Source of the DNA: Lotus japonicus
Taxonomy: Eukaryota > Streptophyta > Magnoliopsida > Fabales > Fabaceae
Reading direction: 5' to 3'
Length of the DNA stretch: 64,000 nucleotides
NCBI RefSeq assembly: GCF_012489685.1
Contig: NC_080042.1
Location: 42,832,066-42,896,065 of the forward strand
Below the pieces are notes generated by a model that worked only from the letters and a program-made list of their open reading frames with translations, had not been told where the DNA came from and did not search any database. How positions within the stretch are numbered: position 1 is the stretch's first letter; every line of letters starts with the position of its first letter. Of this stretch, positions 1 to 12,100 are shown in pieces. A program made the translations under genes and the position numbers.

Positions 1-723
1 GTTGAATTGTTTTTCGACAGAAGAGAAATAATAGCATGTTTTAATTTGTCTAAGTTTATTTGTGAAGTTTTTCGACTAAAGACAAAGTGGCAAAGTGGGA
101 GAAATTCAAGGATAATATGGCATTGGCGGTTATCAAGTAATGGAGCGTGGCACTACTTTGAATTGGAAGAATGGAAGCTGTTGGGAGTTATATATTATTT
201 TGTAATTATGCCAAATAAATGGCTGTAGATTATGTAGTTATTTTCCAGTTCATTTGTAACCGTAGGATTAAAATGGTAGTTCCATTTTAAGCTCTATAAA
301 TACTAGTTTGTAACTAGGATAAGTGGTTGGATTCCTAAATGACTGCAAAGCTCTAAAAAAGCCTTCAAGCCCATGGTCATGGCAAACGGCTTCAACGAGT
401 GCGCAGTAGACGGATTCCTTCCACCATTTACCATTCCAGTAATGAATTTGCTTTGTTCTTATTTGTCTTCTCTTTGATTACCTTTTGATTCCTTGCAATC
501 TTTTTTATCTTGTTTTAAATTTCTATTTGTTTCTACATCTATTGCAATACTCACCGGGGTGTTGTTTCTTTCAAGTTGTCACCGGACAATTTCTCCACTT
601 TTTCATTCTTGAAAACGCACATGAATGCCTGTAAGCCGTCGGACTTGGAGAGCCCATAAAATAGGATCTGATCCTTGAAATAATTAATTTACATGTGATT
701 TTACAAAAAAATCAGTGTAAACA
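1..723 (+). repeat. Left LTR of the short element
   Basis: Direct copy of 1484-2209. A TATA-like motif (CTATAAATA) lies at about 294-302, so the LTR carries its own promoter. It lacks only its first base because of the window edge. Confidence 0.85.
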
Positions 724-726
724 AAT

Positions 727-743
727 TGGCGCTAGAAGGAGGG
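727..743 (+). promoter_or_regulatory. Probable primer-binding site
   Basis: The motif TGGCGCTAGAAGGAGGG starts three bases after the CA end of the left LTR, where a tRNA primer-binding site is expected. I cannot assign the tRNA with confidence. Confidence 0.5.
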
Positions 744-1483
744 TCATTTCAAGTTTGAAGCAGGGTTGTGTGTTTGAAAAAGTTGGTTTTTATGGATGCT
801 AATGCTTCAAATTTTGGCATCTCAAGTTTGAGAATGCCATACGTAATGCTCCCAGTACCCCTTCAACGGAAAGGAATTGGGTGAAGCAATTTTGATCACC
901 AATTTAATGGTTTCTGAGACCAAAAAAGATTTGGTTTTTGAAACCACAAAAAAATGTCAATTAACCAGATTTGGCATATGTGTATGTGTGGTATCATTCT
1001 ATTCAATTTCTACATGGTTGTCTAATTTTTATTCGACCAAGGTTGTGTGAGTTGAGGAAATAAAGTATCAAAGCTTGAATTATATAAATGTTTCAAGTAT
1101 GATATTTGAAGTTCCAAACGGCAGAGATATTGGATCAATATTTCGACAAAGCTTCAGGAGATATTGAGACCATTACCACGACCCAGTGAGGAAGAAAGAA
1201 GGAAAATTGCAGTTAGCAATGAAAGTGAAGCACAAAATATTCAGATGAGAAATGGCTATGTGATCATAGAAGCCATGAAGTGTATGTTCAATTTTGGTGT
1301 TACAATTCAAAATGTTATTCCTCTCACTTCCTTCGAAAAACAACATTTTGGGGGGCCTCAGTTAATACCAAAATTTCACTTGACAAATTAATGTAGCTTA
1401 GTACTAATGGCAAGTTTTTGATGCCATGCAAGCAGGTCTTTGTCTACATGGTCGAAAAAGTAGCAATAATATAGCCATTGAAA

Positions 1484-2209
1484 TGTTGAATTGTTTTTCG
1501 ACAGAAGAGAAATAATAGCATGTTTTAATTTGTCTAAGTTTATTTGTGAAGTTTTTCGACTAAAGACAAAGTGGCAAAGTGGGAGAAATTCAAGGATAAT
1601 ATGGCATTGGCGGTTATCAAGTAATGGAGCGTGGCACTACTTTGAATTGGAAGAATGGAAGCTGTTGGGAGTTATATATTATTTTGTAATTATGCCAAAT
1701 AAATGGCAGTAGATTATGTAGTTATTTTCCAGTTCATTTGTAACCGTAGGATTAAAATGGTAGTTCCATTTTAAGCTCTATAAATACTAATTTGTAACTA
1801 GGATAAGTGGTTAGATTCCTAAATGACTGCAAAGCTATAAAAAAGTCTTCAAGCCCACGGTCATGGCAAACGGCTTCAACGAGTGCGCAGTAGACGGATT
1901 CCTTCCACCATTTACCATTCCACAATGAATTTGCTTTGTTCTTATTTGTCTTCTCTTTGATTACCTTTTGATTCCTTGCAATTTTTTTTATCTTGTTTTA
2001 AATTTCTATTTGTTTCTACATCTATTGCAATACTCACCGGGGTGTTGTTTCTTTCAAGTTGTCACCGGACAATTCTCCACTTTTTCATTCTTGAAAACGC
2101 ACATGAATGCCGGTAAGCTGTCGGACTTGGAGAGCCCATAAAATAGGATCTGATCATTAAAATAATTAATTTACATGTGATTTTACAAAAAAAAAAATCA
2201 GTGTAAACA
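1484..2209 (+). repeat. Right LTR of the short element
   Basis: Near-identical copy of the left LTR, ending ...GTGTAAACA at 2209. Differences include a longer A run near the 3' end and scattered substitutions. Confidence 0.85.
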
Positions 2210-2296
2210 CCCTTCATCAAGCAAATTGCATCTGAATGCATGTTTGGTAGGACTTATAAGAAATCACAACTACTTTCCCCTTAAGGAACCAGGCCA

Positions 2297-4323
2297 CTAG
2301 CCTTTGAAGGAATTGTAATTCGATTCTTTTAGCCGCCTTTTATGGAATTGTAATTCAATTCTTTTAGCCCATAAGCTTTGATCAGCTGACTCGCAAACTG
2401 GAAACCCAAGTACAGCGCACCATCTTAAATTCAACAACCCAACTGCAAATTCATCTTCAGAATCTTCAAATAATTTAACTAGTATATCTGACTCAGCAGC
2501 CGAATCTTCAGCAAGGATGAATTCATCCACAAATCTCCTCTTCTCTCTAAGAATATTGCCATCTTCTGACATCATACGCAAACTTAAAACCTGCAATGCT
2601 TCTATTGCTGTATTGTGAAAACCTGAGTTCACATATGCAGAGAAGACATAGCCGCAAGTCACTGGATTGGGTCTAACTTTCTCTTGGTGCATATACTCCA
2701 CAATAAGCTCAATTATGTCGATCCTTCTCTAAGTAATGGAAAAAATTATAAGACACAAAATAGTTAGGACATACATTCTAAGTTTAAATCCATTATCATT
2801 TAGGCTTTATTGCACTTTTGGTCCCTCATGTTTGACATTTGTGCAATTTGAATCCCCTTTGTTTAAAAGGAGCGATTTTAGTCCACCAGAGATCGATTTG
2901 TGATAATTGGGTCCTGCCGTTAGTTGTCGTCCAATTCCAAACAGAACTTGCACGCGTGGCCCTCATTAATGACATGGCCTGACATATTTTACCACTTAGA
3001 TGCCATGTAGATAAAAAAGAATTAAAACATATTTTTTCATCCAAAAAAATGTAACAGAGAAAGGGAAGGCAACGAATTGAATCTTCATCTTCATCCTTAT
3101 GCAGTTTTGCTTAACTTCATCTTCATAAACAAAACCCAAAAAATCAGAACTCAAACCCAGAAAATTAAAATCACACCAGAAAACCCAAACCCGCAAAATT
3201 AAAGTCTTCATCTTCCACCTGTTATTAATAACCTCAACAGCAAAAAAAAAAGGAGGGAGAGAACTCAAATCATAGATCCTCTTCTTCCTCTGCAACTCCA
3301 GTTGTTGATCCTCCTCCTGTAGCCCCTTTCCTCCACTTCACAAAATCCATCACCATCACCCCGATGTTGAAGTAACAAATCCTTGTTGAAGGGAACACGC
3401 GTGACAATACAGGGTCGAACCATGCAATCGAAACCCTTTTCCCTTGCAATCCAACCCAGTTGCTCACCCTTTTTCCGTTCAATCAAAACCCGTGTGCAAT
3501 CGATTTTGGCTTGGCTGTTTGCGGCAGGGATCTGGGTTCAGTTACGCTTTATGGGTTACGGCGGAGATTGATTTTGGCTTGGCTGGTTGCGGGTGAGAAA
3601 AGGGGTTAAAGGTTACTGGGTGTTTATGAAAGGATGAAAATGGAGGGTGCTGCCATATGGTGTTTACGAGGTTTGCAAAGTGAAGGTTGGCAAAATGAGC
3701 TTTCTTTCCTCCTTCCCCTTTCTAATTGTGATATGATTATGTTTTCGGTTTTACACTGAGGGGTTTCTTTTCATCTTCCTCTCTTCTGTACATGGTTCCG
3801 GCTAATTGGTGGTTGATGATGGGTTTGGCTTGGTTGAGGTCGAAGGGAAATGGGTTCAAAAGGGTTTAATTTTATTTTTTAAATTAATTTGTATTATTTA
3901 TTTTATTTTATTTACTGATGTGTCATACATGGTGGTGTAATTAGTAAAAAGGAATCAAAGTAAGAATATTCTGTTTAAAATTGGATGGCAACTAACGGCA
4001 CAAATCGATATTTGGTAGACCAAAATCGCTCGTTTTAAACAAAGGGGATTCAAATTGCACAAAGATCAAACATCAGGGACCAAAAGTGCAATTAAGCCTA
4101 TCATTTATCAAACATGAAATAGTTACTATAGCTGTATAGCATAAAATTTGAAATTTCTTAAGAAAAATGCTAGATTAGCCTTAATTTTTAATAGAATGGC
4201 CCGGCATTACTATTGACTCTTGAATGGATAACTGACCCTTACCACTTTTGAGTTATCTAACCATCCTTTAATCTTGACAAATTTTGGCCGACTTCTATCA
4301 AATTTTTTATGGTCGTGTATATA

Positions 4324-4355
<32 letters not shown>

Positions 4356-7300
4356 CGAGTTGAAAGAGTTGTCTTTTCACCTATCTTTTATCTCCTTTCA
4401 TATTCTGAAAGATACTGATATGAAAGATGAAGTACCTTGTAACATGCTTGGCGAAGAAATGTATTAAACAAAAGTACATCAAGTTGGATGCCATCCAATC
4501 TGGTTCGTTCCAAAAGATTCAAGGCTTCATTAAATTTCTCATCTTGCAACAAAATCTGGTTAAACAAAAGCTCAAATATCAGAGGCACAAAGTTCAAAAA
4601 TTAATTAAGAAATGGTAAGAATAAGGTTATGGCAACACATCTGAACAAAGATAAGATATCGGCATATGCATAGTGGCCAGGTACAACACTACATGCATCA
4701 AAGCATCAGTTATAACCCAACTTCCATAATGACCAGAAGTCAGCTGCAAGATTTCTATAATTTGATGATTTTGGTGGTAAAATAGTGCCATCTGAGGACA
4801 ACATAAGCACTAAAATGGGATATAAATCAGGATAAACGAAAGCCACGGGTAGTTATACTTATAACACATTTGCAATGCTTTATACACTACATATATGAGC
4901 AAAGATTTAGTGAATTAAGTATGTCCAGACTCTATCCAGCCTAAGATGCCTAAATTTATAAGGGATAAAATGCTTCAAATATTCTACATTATGAGCATGA
5001 GGAATGTAACTCAGGACTCGAGAGAACTGCAGAAATATTCCTTAAGTATCATTTGAAGAATATCTCATCATATTTTATTTACTAAACCCCCCAAATTCTG
5101 GCTCACGATTATGTAGATCATATGCAATGTACCAGGAGAAACATATAACACAATATGTATGCATTTGTCACATGAAGGTTGACTGCTAGGCTCGTGGAAT
5201 GTAACACAATATGTGTGCATTTATACTAATCAAGCACAATTGCAAAAACATTGATAAAATTATTATAATTTGAACTGCACTCTCACAAGTTAAACAAGGA
5301 GAACCTTAATAAGAGCAGTATATGTACAAGTCACTGGGCTAAACCCTTGACGAATCATCATTGAAATCAGCAAAGAAGCAGATTTGTAACTTCTTAAGAT
5401 GCTACAACAATCAACCATTATATTGTACGTTTCGGAATCAGGGTGGTAGCCACATAACTTCATCCTCTTGAAAATATTAATTGCAATTTGACCCTGCATA
5501 TCAAGTAGAAAACATCATAACACGCCTACTTCAAAACGTGTCAAAATAGAGAAGTGATGATGTATGACTCACTTTTTGGGCTTCAACAAGATGATGCAAC
5601 ACTACGTTGTAAATATCTGTTGCCAATGACGGGTTTCCATAAACGAAAAGTTTCTCTGCCACATAAAAATACTCGATCAGCTCTCTTATCATCCTTTCTT
5701 CTCCAAGGGCATTCAACTGAAAAGAACAAAAAAGACATAGCCAAGTCATAAACAATGTAAACAAACAAGATACCTATCCTATCCAGCCCAAGTGAGCTTT
5801 GAGCCTAATTAAGCTGTTAAACATAAAGTTTTATTCACAATAATAGCAGTTTAGTTGTAATAATTGCTAGGTTGTCAGGTGTTACATTTCTTTTAGTAAC
5901 TGCAAGTAAGGTAGTTAGTTAGTTGCAGAAGCAAACCCACATGAAATTGTAGCATCTTTAAGATATATGCAAAAAGAAAACATGACTTGAACTTACTAAG
6001 TTTTTCATTGAAAGGTGACTGTGCTGAACGCCATTGTTGGCCATATCCCTTTCTATAGCATTTATTCTTTTTGCAACATGCAATTGTGATAGCATATTAC
6101 TATGTTCATATGGGGAATTTACAAAACCAAATAGCGAGAATAGCAGCTCGTATGTCCTAATATCAGGTAAAAGTTTTATCTGCTTCATCTTGGCGAACAC
6201 TTGAACAGCACGCTCAGGTTGATTCTGCACATTTTAATTAGATAATAAAGTAATCCATTATAAGATCCACAATACTAGAGAAATCTAACTTTAACATGGC
6301 AGTAGAGGAGGAATTTGCAGAGATAGTTCATTTATAAATTCAGTTGCTCATTCTAATTGGTGCTCTATCATGCAACCCGATGATGAAATATATGGGTAAC
6401 TTTAACATGCCATTATAATAGTAATAAAAAGACAGCTTCTATTTATCACAGTGCAAGAAGCCTAGAAAATTATCCATTTGTCAATATATTCTCGGTATAA
6501 AGAAATGTGAATAGGAACATAATAGTTTCTTTCTTACCATTTTATGTAGTATGTATATAAATTGCTGTACTTAACTTTGTACTCCCAGATTCTTTAGTAA
6601 TATAAATAGGACACAGAGGACTGTATTGCACTGACTTGTTCACTTAATTTAAGGTTTATATATGATCCTTGTTCTCACTCAACATGAAACAGAATACAGC
6701 AGAAATAATTTAGTCTGTTTTTTACAAGAAATCTTGCCAAAGAATATAATGGAGTCTTTAGATAACCTGACTTTAGTCTTGCAAACAATGGTACAAAACA
6801 GATTTTTGCTTTTAAGTTTAACATTGGAGCTCACCAGTACATTACATGATGCTAGCAAAGCATTATAAGGATGCGGAGATAGACATTCAGAAATCCGATC
6901 CAGGAAAGACTCTGCTAAATCTAGTTGCAGTGCTTTGCTGCAGATGACTGAAAGTGTTGCTAGAGTTGAATTGAGTGGCTTCAAATTCTCCTGCTGCATT
7001 ATTTTTAACTGCAAATCATATGAAAATAATATAAGGCCAAGATAAATCTACTATCAAAATGAGTATAAGCAAGCACAAGGTCCTCGAGCTTTGTGTTATA
7101 CTTGATCTCACATTTAATTCCAATATCACTAATTTTGGGAGTCTATTTGACCTAAATTTGAGATGTTGAAATTTCTGGATGTAACTCACCCTGACCACAA
7201 CTTACTCAACGAATAAATAAGTTAATAAAACATAGCAAAAACAAGTGAACACAATAATTTAATGAAACTCACCACTCCCAAGCCATCCCGAAAATTACTT

Positions 7301-10300
7301 TGAAAAGAAGCTGCTTGAATAATGCCATCATATGTACAGCTGGATGGCTTCACACCAAGAATTTTCATCTGTACATAGCACATGCCTTCAATATGTTAAA
7401 AGACATTGATTTAATGAAATTATGAGTAGAAAAAATTCCCTTGAAATTTCATACACACAAATTATAATTATGCTAAAAAGAGTTGATGTTCGTATGTGAT
7501 TGAGTCGACGAATAGAAGCTTTTGATAATTGAAATCTTTGGGATTTGAATTCTGAAAATTGAAATGTGACATAATATGACTGTAGAGAACCTTTCATGAT
7601 TACACAATTTGGGAGAGCAAATAATTAGTTCTATAGATCCAAGAGAAATGCTAGCAACACACTTTTTTTACCACACTCACACACTTCATGTGACATGTGG
7701 TTGGTTACTTTTGCAAAAGTCAACATTTTTAATAAGAGAAAAGGATACATTGACTACTTTGAAAATAGACTAATCACAAGTAGTGTGTGAGAGAATGTGT
7801 TCCAAAGAGTGGGTTGGTAGCACTCCTCAAAAACCCAATACAATTTGGTAGATTACAAAGAATATCATAAGTCTAGTTGAATGTGTACCTGAACAATAAG
7901 CTTCTTAGCGAGCATATAATTCTTTTCTTTTGCACACCCGTGTATTACATCATTAAAAGACCACCTTAAAACCTTCATAAGCTGTAAGTGTTTTCGTCTA
8001 CTCAGCTCATCTAATTTAGCAATCTTCACTTTTTTATTTCCCGTAGAAATAGTTTGGTGTGCTAAACCAAGTGGTTGAACCCCTTTCCGGACACCAGGCT
8101 GCCCCTTTTCTATACTTGCAGAAATAGCATCTGGTAAATACATAATAGAAGGGTGTATACAGGAGTCCAGTTGTTTGTCCCCCATAAAGTCCAACATGGT
8201 AGGGCCTAGCTTTTTATTTGAAGGTACAGGGATGTCCAATATAGTAGAATAAAACTTCCCATAAACTGTTCCAGCAATGTTCCCCGTCATGGGTAATGAC
8301 ACCATCTGTTGTAGTGCTTCATATGCCGATTTTAAATCTCCCAACCTTATAAAGGTCCAAATAAATTTATGCAAAGCAATGATACTCTTACTGTGATGTT
8401 TATTATACTCCTGCCAAATTAGAAGGGCTGTAGGCAAGCTTCTCTGCAAAACTGCAAGCTGAGAAAGAGGGTAAGACAAACAATCGTCATAAATTGTCAT
8501 AAAATACATAAAAAAAAGAAGAGACAGCACATTCAAAAACAGTAAAACATGATACATAAAATAGCCAAAGCAATTAATTGACCATATTGGTGTTGCTTGA
8601 TTGCAGACCATTTATGATGTCACAAAAATTGACAACATATAGATCCTTTATGTTTAAGTGTTGTTTTAAACTCACTGTCTCTAAAACAGTGTCTCTAGAC
8701 AGATAGATTGATTGATTTAGAACAAAATGAGAGCTGAATCATATTGTGAGGCAATGGATATGAACCTATAAGATCCATTTCCCTAACTTCCTTGTCCCTT
8801 TCTCTGAAAGACTAAGGAGCAGGCAAAAAAAAAGTGATGTACAACATAGTAAAAAAATAAGCTTCCAATTCCTATGAATATAAAAAAAAAATTAATATAC
8901 TATATGGTAATTGTTGAATAACAAGGAGACAGGAGGCATTTGGTGAATCAGTGTGTATAAACTACACAACAGGGGTCATTATATAATAGGCACCATGAAG
9001 GAACATTAAATACATAATATCCTATTTCCCTATTTACATGATTAGGTTACCTAATAATAATAAATAGAAGATAGCTAACACTCCCCCTCAAGCTGAAGCA
9101 TATATGTCATATGCACAGCTTGTTACAAATAAAATTAACTCGAGGAGTTCTCAAAAACTCAGGAAGCGGCTGTCGGAACAGTGGTCGGATATATCATAAT
9201 AGAGAAACTAAGGAAGCTAAAAGATTGAGTTTGGGAGAGAAACTGAAAGATGCATTTTATGAATTCTTGAACAAATGATGATTACATAGGAGTAGGGCTG
9301 CTACATATAGCACTTAAGCAATTACGAACGAACCTGTTATGTACAGCTGTACATCTAATAAAACTATAACTAACCTTCTACGGTTAGAAATACAAAACAA
9401 CACTGCTTATAAATAAACTAATACAACCAGAAATACAATAGAAACATTTATCTCTAGTACTAAGAACATGCATCTTAGCATATAGATCTAGTGATTAAAA
9501 ATTCACATCTACGCACATTAAAGTGCTTTCAGACTTGGTATGTGAAATATTATAACTCCAAAATCTAAATGCAGACAATGCTTTTATCAAATAGAAAATG
9601 TTCTTCTTCAAAAGCACCAATAGAATGATACAAGCACTATCTATCACCTTGAGAAGCTCAGAATATGTAGCTTCATTCTTTCCCACCATTTGTTTTTCCA
9701 TTAATTCCAAACATTTGCTTGCTTGAATTATACTCTTTGATTCCACGCAGGATCTTAAGAGAATATTGTATAGCGGGAGAAGTGGACGGAGATGTTGACT
9801 TACTCCAAGAAAATCCATCAAATTAAAGGCCTGAGCAAAGTAAAGCACGAGGACAGAGAAAAATAAAATCCTTTTAGATAAGATCAAGCTGGTTCAGTAG
9901 TAACTGCCTCATATACACCACATGCCATGAAAATAGCAATATAAGCAGTTGTACTTCAGTAAAATGAAATCTATTATTTTTATCCTAAGAAATAGTAGAA
10001 AAATGTAATGGATCTATCCAATATCAACATTAGTCCCTTCCACTCTCTCCGTTAAGAAATTCGATAAGCAAAGGAAGGTAAAGGAAATGTATACTCAATT
10101 AGAAGTTAATAATTTACCTCATCCAAGTAACCCCCTTTACAAAGGGCCTCCATCATAAGAGAGGAGCATATATTATTCATGCTAACATCTTTTAACTCCA
10201 TTAATCTCCAAATCTCCACAACAAACTGCAACCAATCAAAAGGGGAAGGATAGTGTGTACTGTACTCTTGCAAAAAGAAAACTTGGGATAATGTCTTATG

Positions 10301-11317
10301 CTTCCTTTTCATGCACAGGAGAGCATAAATTTTTGATTTCTAATAGTAACTAAACAGAGTAAATATGAGTTGTTATCATCTATTCAGGTTAGCTACTTTT
10401 TATAATAATCATAAAGCATGGCAGTTAGTAATTAATACAATGAGGAGAATCACTCTGCAAAGTTGCACAAACATTGGATCAATATGTAGAAGTGTTAAGG
10501 ATATAATTGAGCTGCAGCTAGAATCACCAATGCTTTAATCAAGAAGTTAAAGGATATTAGGATCCAGAAAAACACCATGCTATTTAGCATACCAATGGAA
10601 CTAAACAGAGTAAATATGAGTTGTTTTCATATAAACCTGTTCAGGTTAGCTACTTTTTATGATAATCATAAAGCATGGCAGTTAGTAGCCAAAAATACGC
10701 TACGCTATATCGGCATAGCGCCGCTATAACCGCTATTAGTATTTAGCATACCAATGGATCAGGAGAGCGTGCACAGTAGTTTAAAATACCAACAAAATCA
10801 TCAGCTTTCAATGAGCGGCTTCTGTAACCGAAATCCAAAAGTAAGTCGGAAGCCTTTTTTCTCTCACCCGAGCAGAGTGCATCGACAACTTGCTTTTGCA
10901 TAGACCATGGAGATAATCCTGCTACATTTTAACATCAATTATTCATTCATTCATTCACTGAAAAGAGAAGTGAGTGATGATTACCTGTTGTTGAGGTGGC
11001 AAGATTTCGAGAGAATTTGATTTTACGGCTCTACAAAAAGAGGAAGGAAGCGTTAGTTAGGAAGGAGAAAAGGTGAAAAGAAAGCAAGAAAAATGGCATC
11101 AATCATAATAGATCAGATACACAGACAGACTGACATGGTGATACTGGCAATTTGAAATTGACCACAGAGCAACCCTTGCTCTGAATCCATGTAAATGCAT
11201 GCTTTGAGGAGCGGGGCGGAGAGGGAGCAGCTTCAGACAGATGTGACGTTGGTGAGGGAGAACGAGGAGCTTGGGAAGTTGAACCCGTTTAGAAACGGGT
11301 CGAAGGATACGACCCAT
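2297..11317 (-). CDS. Pentatricopeptide-repeat protein, 13 exons, about 880 aa
   Basis: Exons on the minus strand, with GT-AG borders read by eye: 11317-11135, 11030-10985, 10921-10752, 10225-10118, 9830-9648, 8458-7889, 7368-7273, 7008-6835, 6224-5997, 5716-5573, 5493-5305, 4555-4436, 2728-2297. They sum to 2643 nt, an open frame of 880 codons plus stop. All introns are phase 0 except the one between exons 2 and 3. The first 75 residues are rich in Arg/Lys/Leu and poor in acidic residues, like an organelle transit peptide. Canonical PPR units occur late: about residues 653-687 (SETYNIMVDCC), 688-723 (TYTALIKILLQ...ALNLLERTRLDGI) and 724-759 (NTFLRQACYK...EYMHQEKVRPNP). PPR proteins usually bind organellar RNA. 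The layout resembles the Arabidopsis family member At1g76280, from memory and not checked. Its introns hold a 1.3 kb Mutator-type element, a MITE and a copia fragment without breaking the frame. The exact start and some splice sites need transcript support. Confidence 0.85.
2803..4098. mobile_element. Mutator-type non-autonomous element in PPR intron 12
   Basis: Inverted ends of well over 100 bp start GGCTTTATTGCACTTTTGG at the left and the matching complement at the right. They are flanked by a perfect 9-bp TSD, TATCATTTA (2794-2802 and 4099-4107), the length typical of Mutator-like transposons. No transposase frame is present. The interior has pyrimidine-rich 'cttcatcttc' stretches and short frames that I consider non-coding. 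It lies in the last intron of the PPR gene. Confidence 0.88.
4319..4355. repeat. TA dinucleotide microsatellite
   Basis: A run of TA repeats with one interruption, inside the last PPR intron. Confidence 0.9.
4693..4791 (-). other. Possible cassette exon in PPR intron 11
   Basis: A 99-nt stretch is bordered by a strong acceptor (TTGTCCTCAG) and a donor (GTAGTG) and stays open in phase 0, the phase of its neighbours. Inclusion would add 33 residues, but it would split a well-formed PPR unit (residues 688-723) that joins cleanly when it is skipped. I left it out of the main model. It may be a poison or alternative exon, or chance. Confidence 0.3.
7643..7828. mobile_element. Probable MITE in PPR intron 6
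   Basis: About 185 bp with imperfect inverted ends: GAGAAATGCTAGCAACACAC at the left and the complement of GAGGAGTGCTACCAACC at the right, with ACTCACACAC/GTGTGTGAGA subterminal inverted tracts. I could not fix a TSD, so the superfamily is open. Confidence 0.5.
8912..9172 (-). mobile_element. Ty1/copia 3' fragment (end of RNase H, PPT, LTR)
   Basis: Read on the minus strand: a degenerate stretch resembling the extreme C-terminus of copia pol, a polypurine tract (GCTTGAGGGGGAG, 9094-9081), then a short LTR starting TGTTAGCTAT (9080) and ending TTCAACA (8912). The rest of the element is missing. It sits in PPR intron 5. The neighbouring 9180-9480 stretch looks LTR-like but has no border I can fix. 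Confidence 0.6.
10349..10687. repeat. Direct duplication in PPR intron 3, including a second copy of the splice donor
   Basis: The stretch 10349-10430 recurs at 10600-10687 with few changes. The 19 bases 10580-10598 also recur at 10740-10758, and the latter contains the real exon 3 end and its GT donor. The intron therefore carries a decoy copy of its own 5' splice site. Confidence 0.75.
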
Positions 11318-11435
11318 TTAGAAGATGGGCGTGTGGATTTGACTAAGCCCACAAGAAGAAGGTTCTCCATCTCCTAGTTTACTATTAATCATTTCTTCAT
11401 GCTTAGGTTTAGTTGGGTTATTGACCAAAAAAAAA

Positions 11436-12034
11436 AAGTTTAGTTGGGTTTTCTTCAAGTCCTACAACGTTCTCATGCGTGCATTCTGTCTCAATGGTGA
11501 TATCAGCATTGCCTACACATTGTTCAATAAAATGCTTAAGAGAGATCTTGTTCCGGACATTGAGTCATACAGGATTTTGATGCAAGCTTTGTGTAGGAAG
11601 AGTCAGGTAAATGGAGTTGTTGATCTTCTGGAGGACATATTGAACAAAGGGGCTGTTCCTGATTCATTGACTTATACCACATTGTTAAATAGTTTGTGTA
11701 GGAAGAAGAAGCTCAAGGAAGCTTACAAGCTTTTTTTGTGCTATCCAAAGGTTTTTCTCCACACTTTGCTTTCATCCATGCCTTAGTGAAAGGGTTCTTT
11801 GGTAGGATTCAAGAAGCTTGTGGAGTTCTCACCAAATCACTCGAGCATGGGGAGGCTCCTCATACGGAGACTTGGATGATCATAACATCTTTAATATGTG
11901 AAGGGGAAGATGATGATGGTGTGGAAATCTTTGATATTTTGGAGAAAGCTCTTAAGATTGAAATTGAAGATCATACTAGAATTGTTGATGTGGGCTTGGT
12001 TTGGAAAACTACTGAAACGCACCGTATTAGTAGT
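11436..12034 (+). pseudogene. PPR gene fragment with a frameshift
   Basis: Frame one (about 11448-11735) contains tandem PPR units: YNVLMRAFCLNGDISIAYTL, then SYRILMQALCRKSQVNG, then LTYTTLLNSLCRKKKLKEAY. At a run of seven T (about 11731) the homology shifts to another frame, which continues with KGFSPHFAFIHALVKGF and a C-terminal tail to about 12034. There is no intact start region. This is a truncated copy of a P-class PPR gene different from the 13-exon gene on the other strand, and is probably inactive. It lies about 120 bp upstream of that gene's start, in divergent orientation. Confidence 0.75.
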
Positions 12035-12100
12035 ATTAGTAAGTTAAAAAAAAATATATATTAATAAAAAGATAAAGAATGAAAGACAACTTATATTGAG

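Larger units (their letters stand above)
1..2209 (+). mobile_element. Short LTR retrotransposon without recognisable coding domains
   Basis: Two direct repeats of about 725 bp (1-723 and 1484-2209) flank an internal region of only about 760 bp. The repeats start TGTTGAATTG and end GTGTAAACA, the usual TG...CA form; the first T of the left copy lies just before the window. A primer-binding-like motif follows the left repeat at 727-743. The internal part holds only a 75-codon frame (1164-1391) that I do not recognise, and no gag, protease, RT or integrase motif. It is therefore a non-autonomous element that depends on another element's enzymes. The repeats differ at roughly 15-20 positions by eye, so insertion was fairly recent. 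The left TSD lies outside the window and cannot be checked. Confidence 0.85.

Noticed and set aside
4640..4800. Second open frame over the cassette-exon candidate
   Set aside because: Would require a phase not used by the neighbouring exons.
9180..9480. LTR-like stretch next to the copia fragment
   Set aside because: No TG...CA borders, primer site or TSD could be fixed, so not listed as an element.
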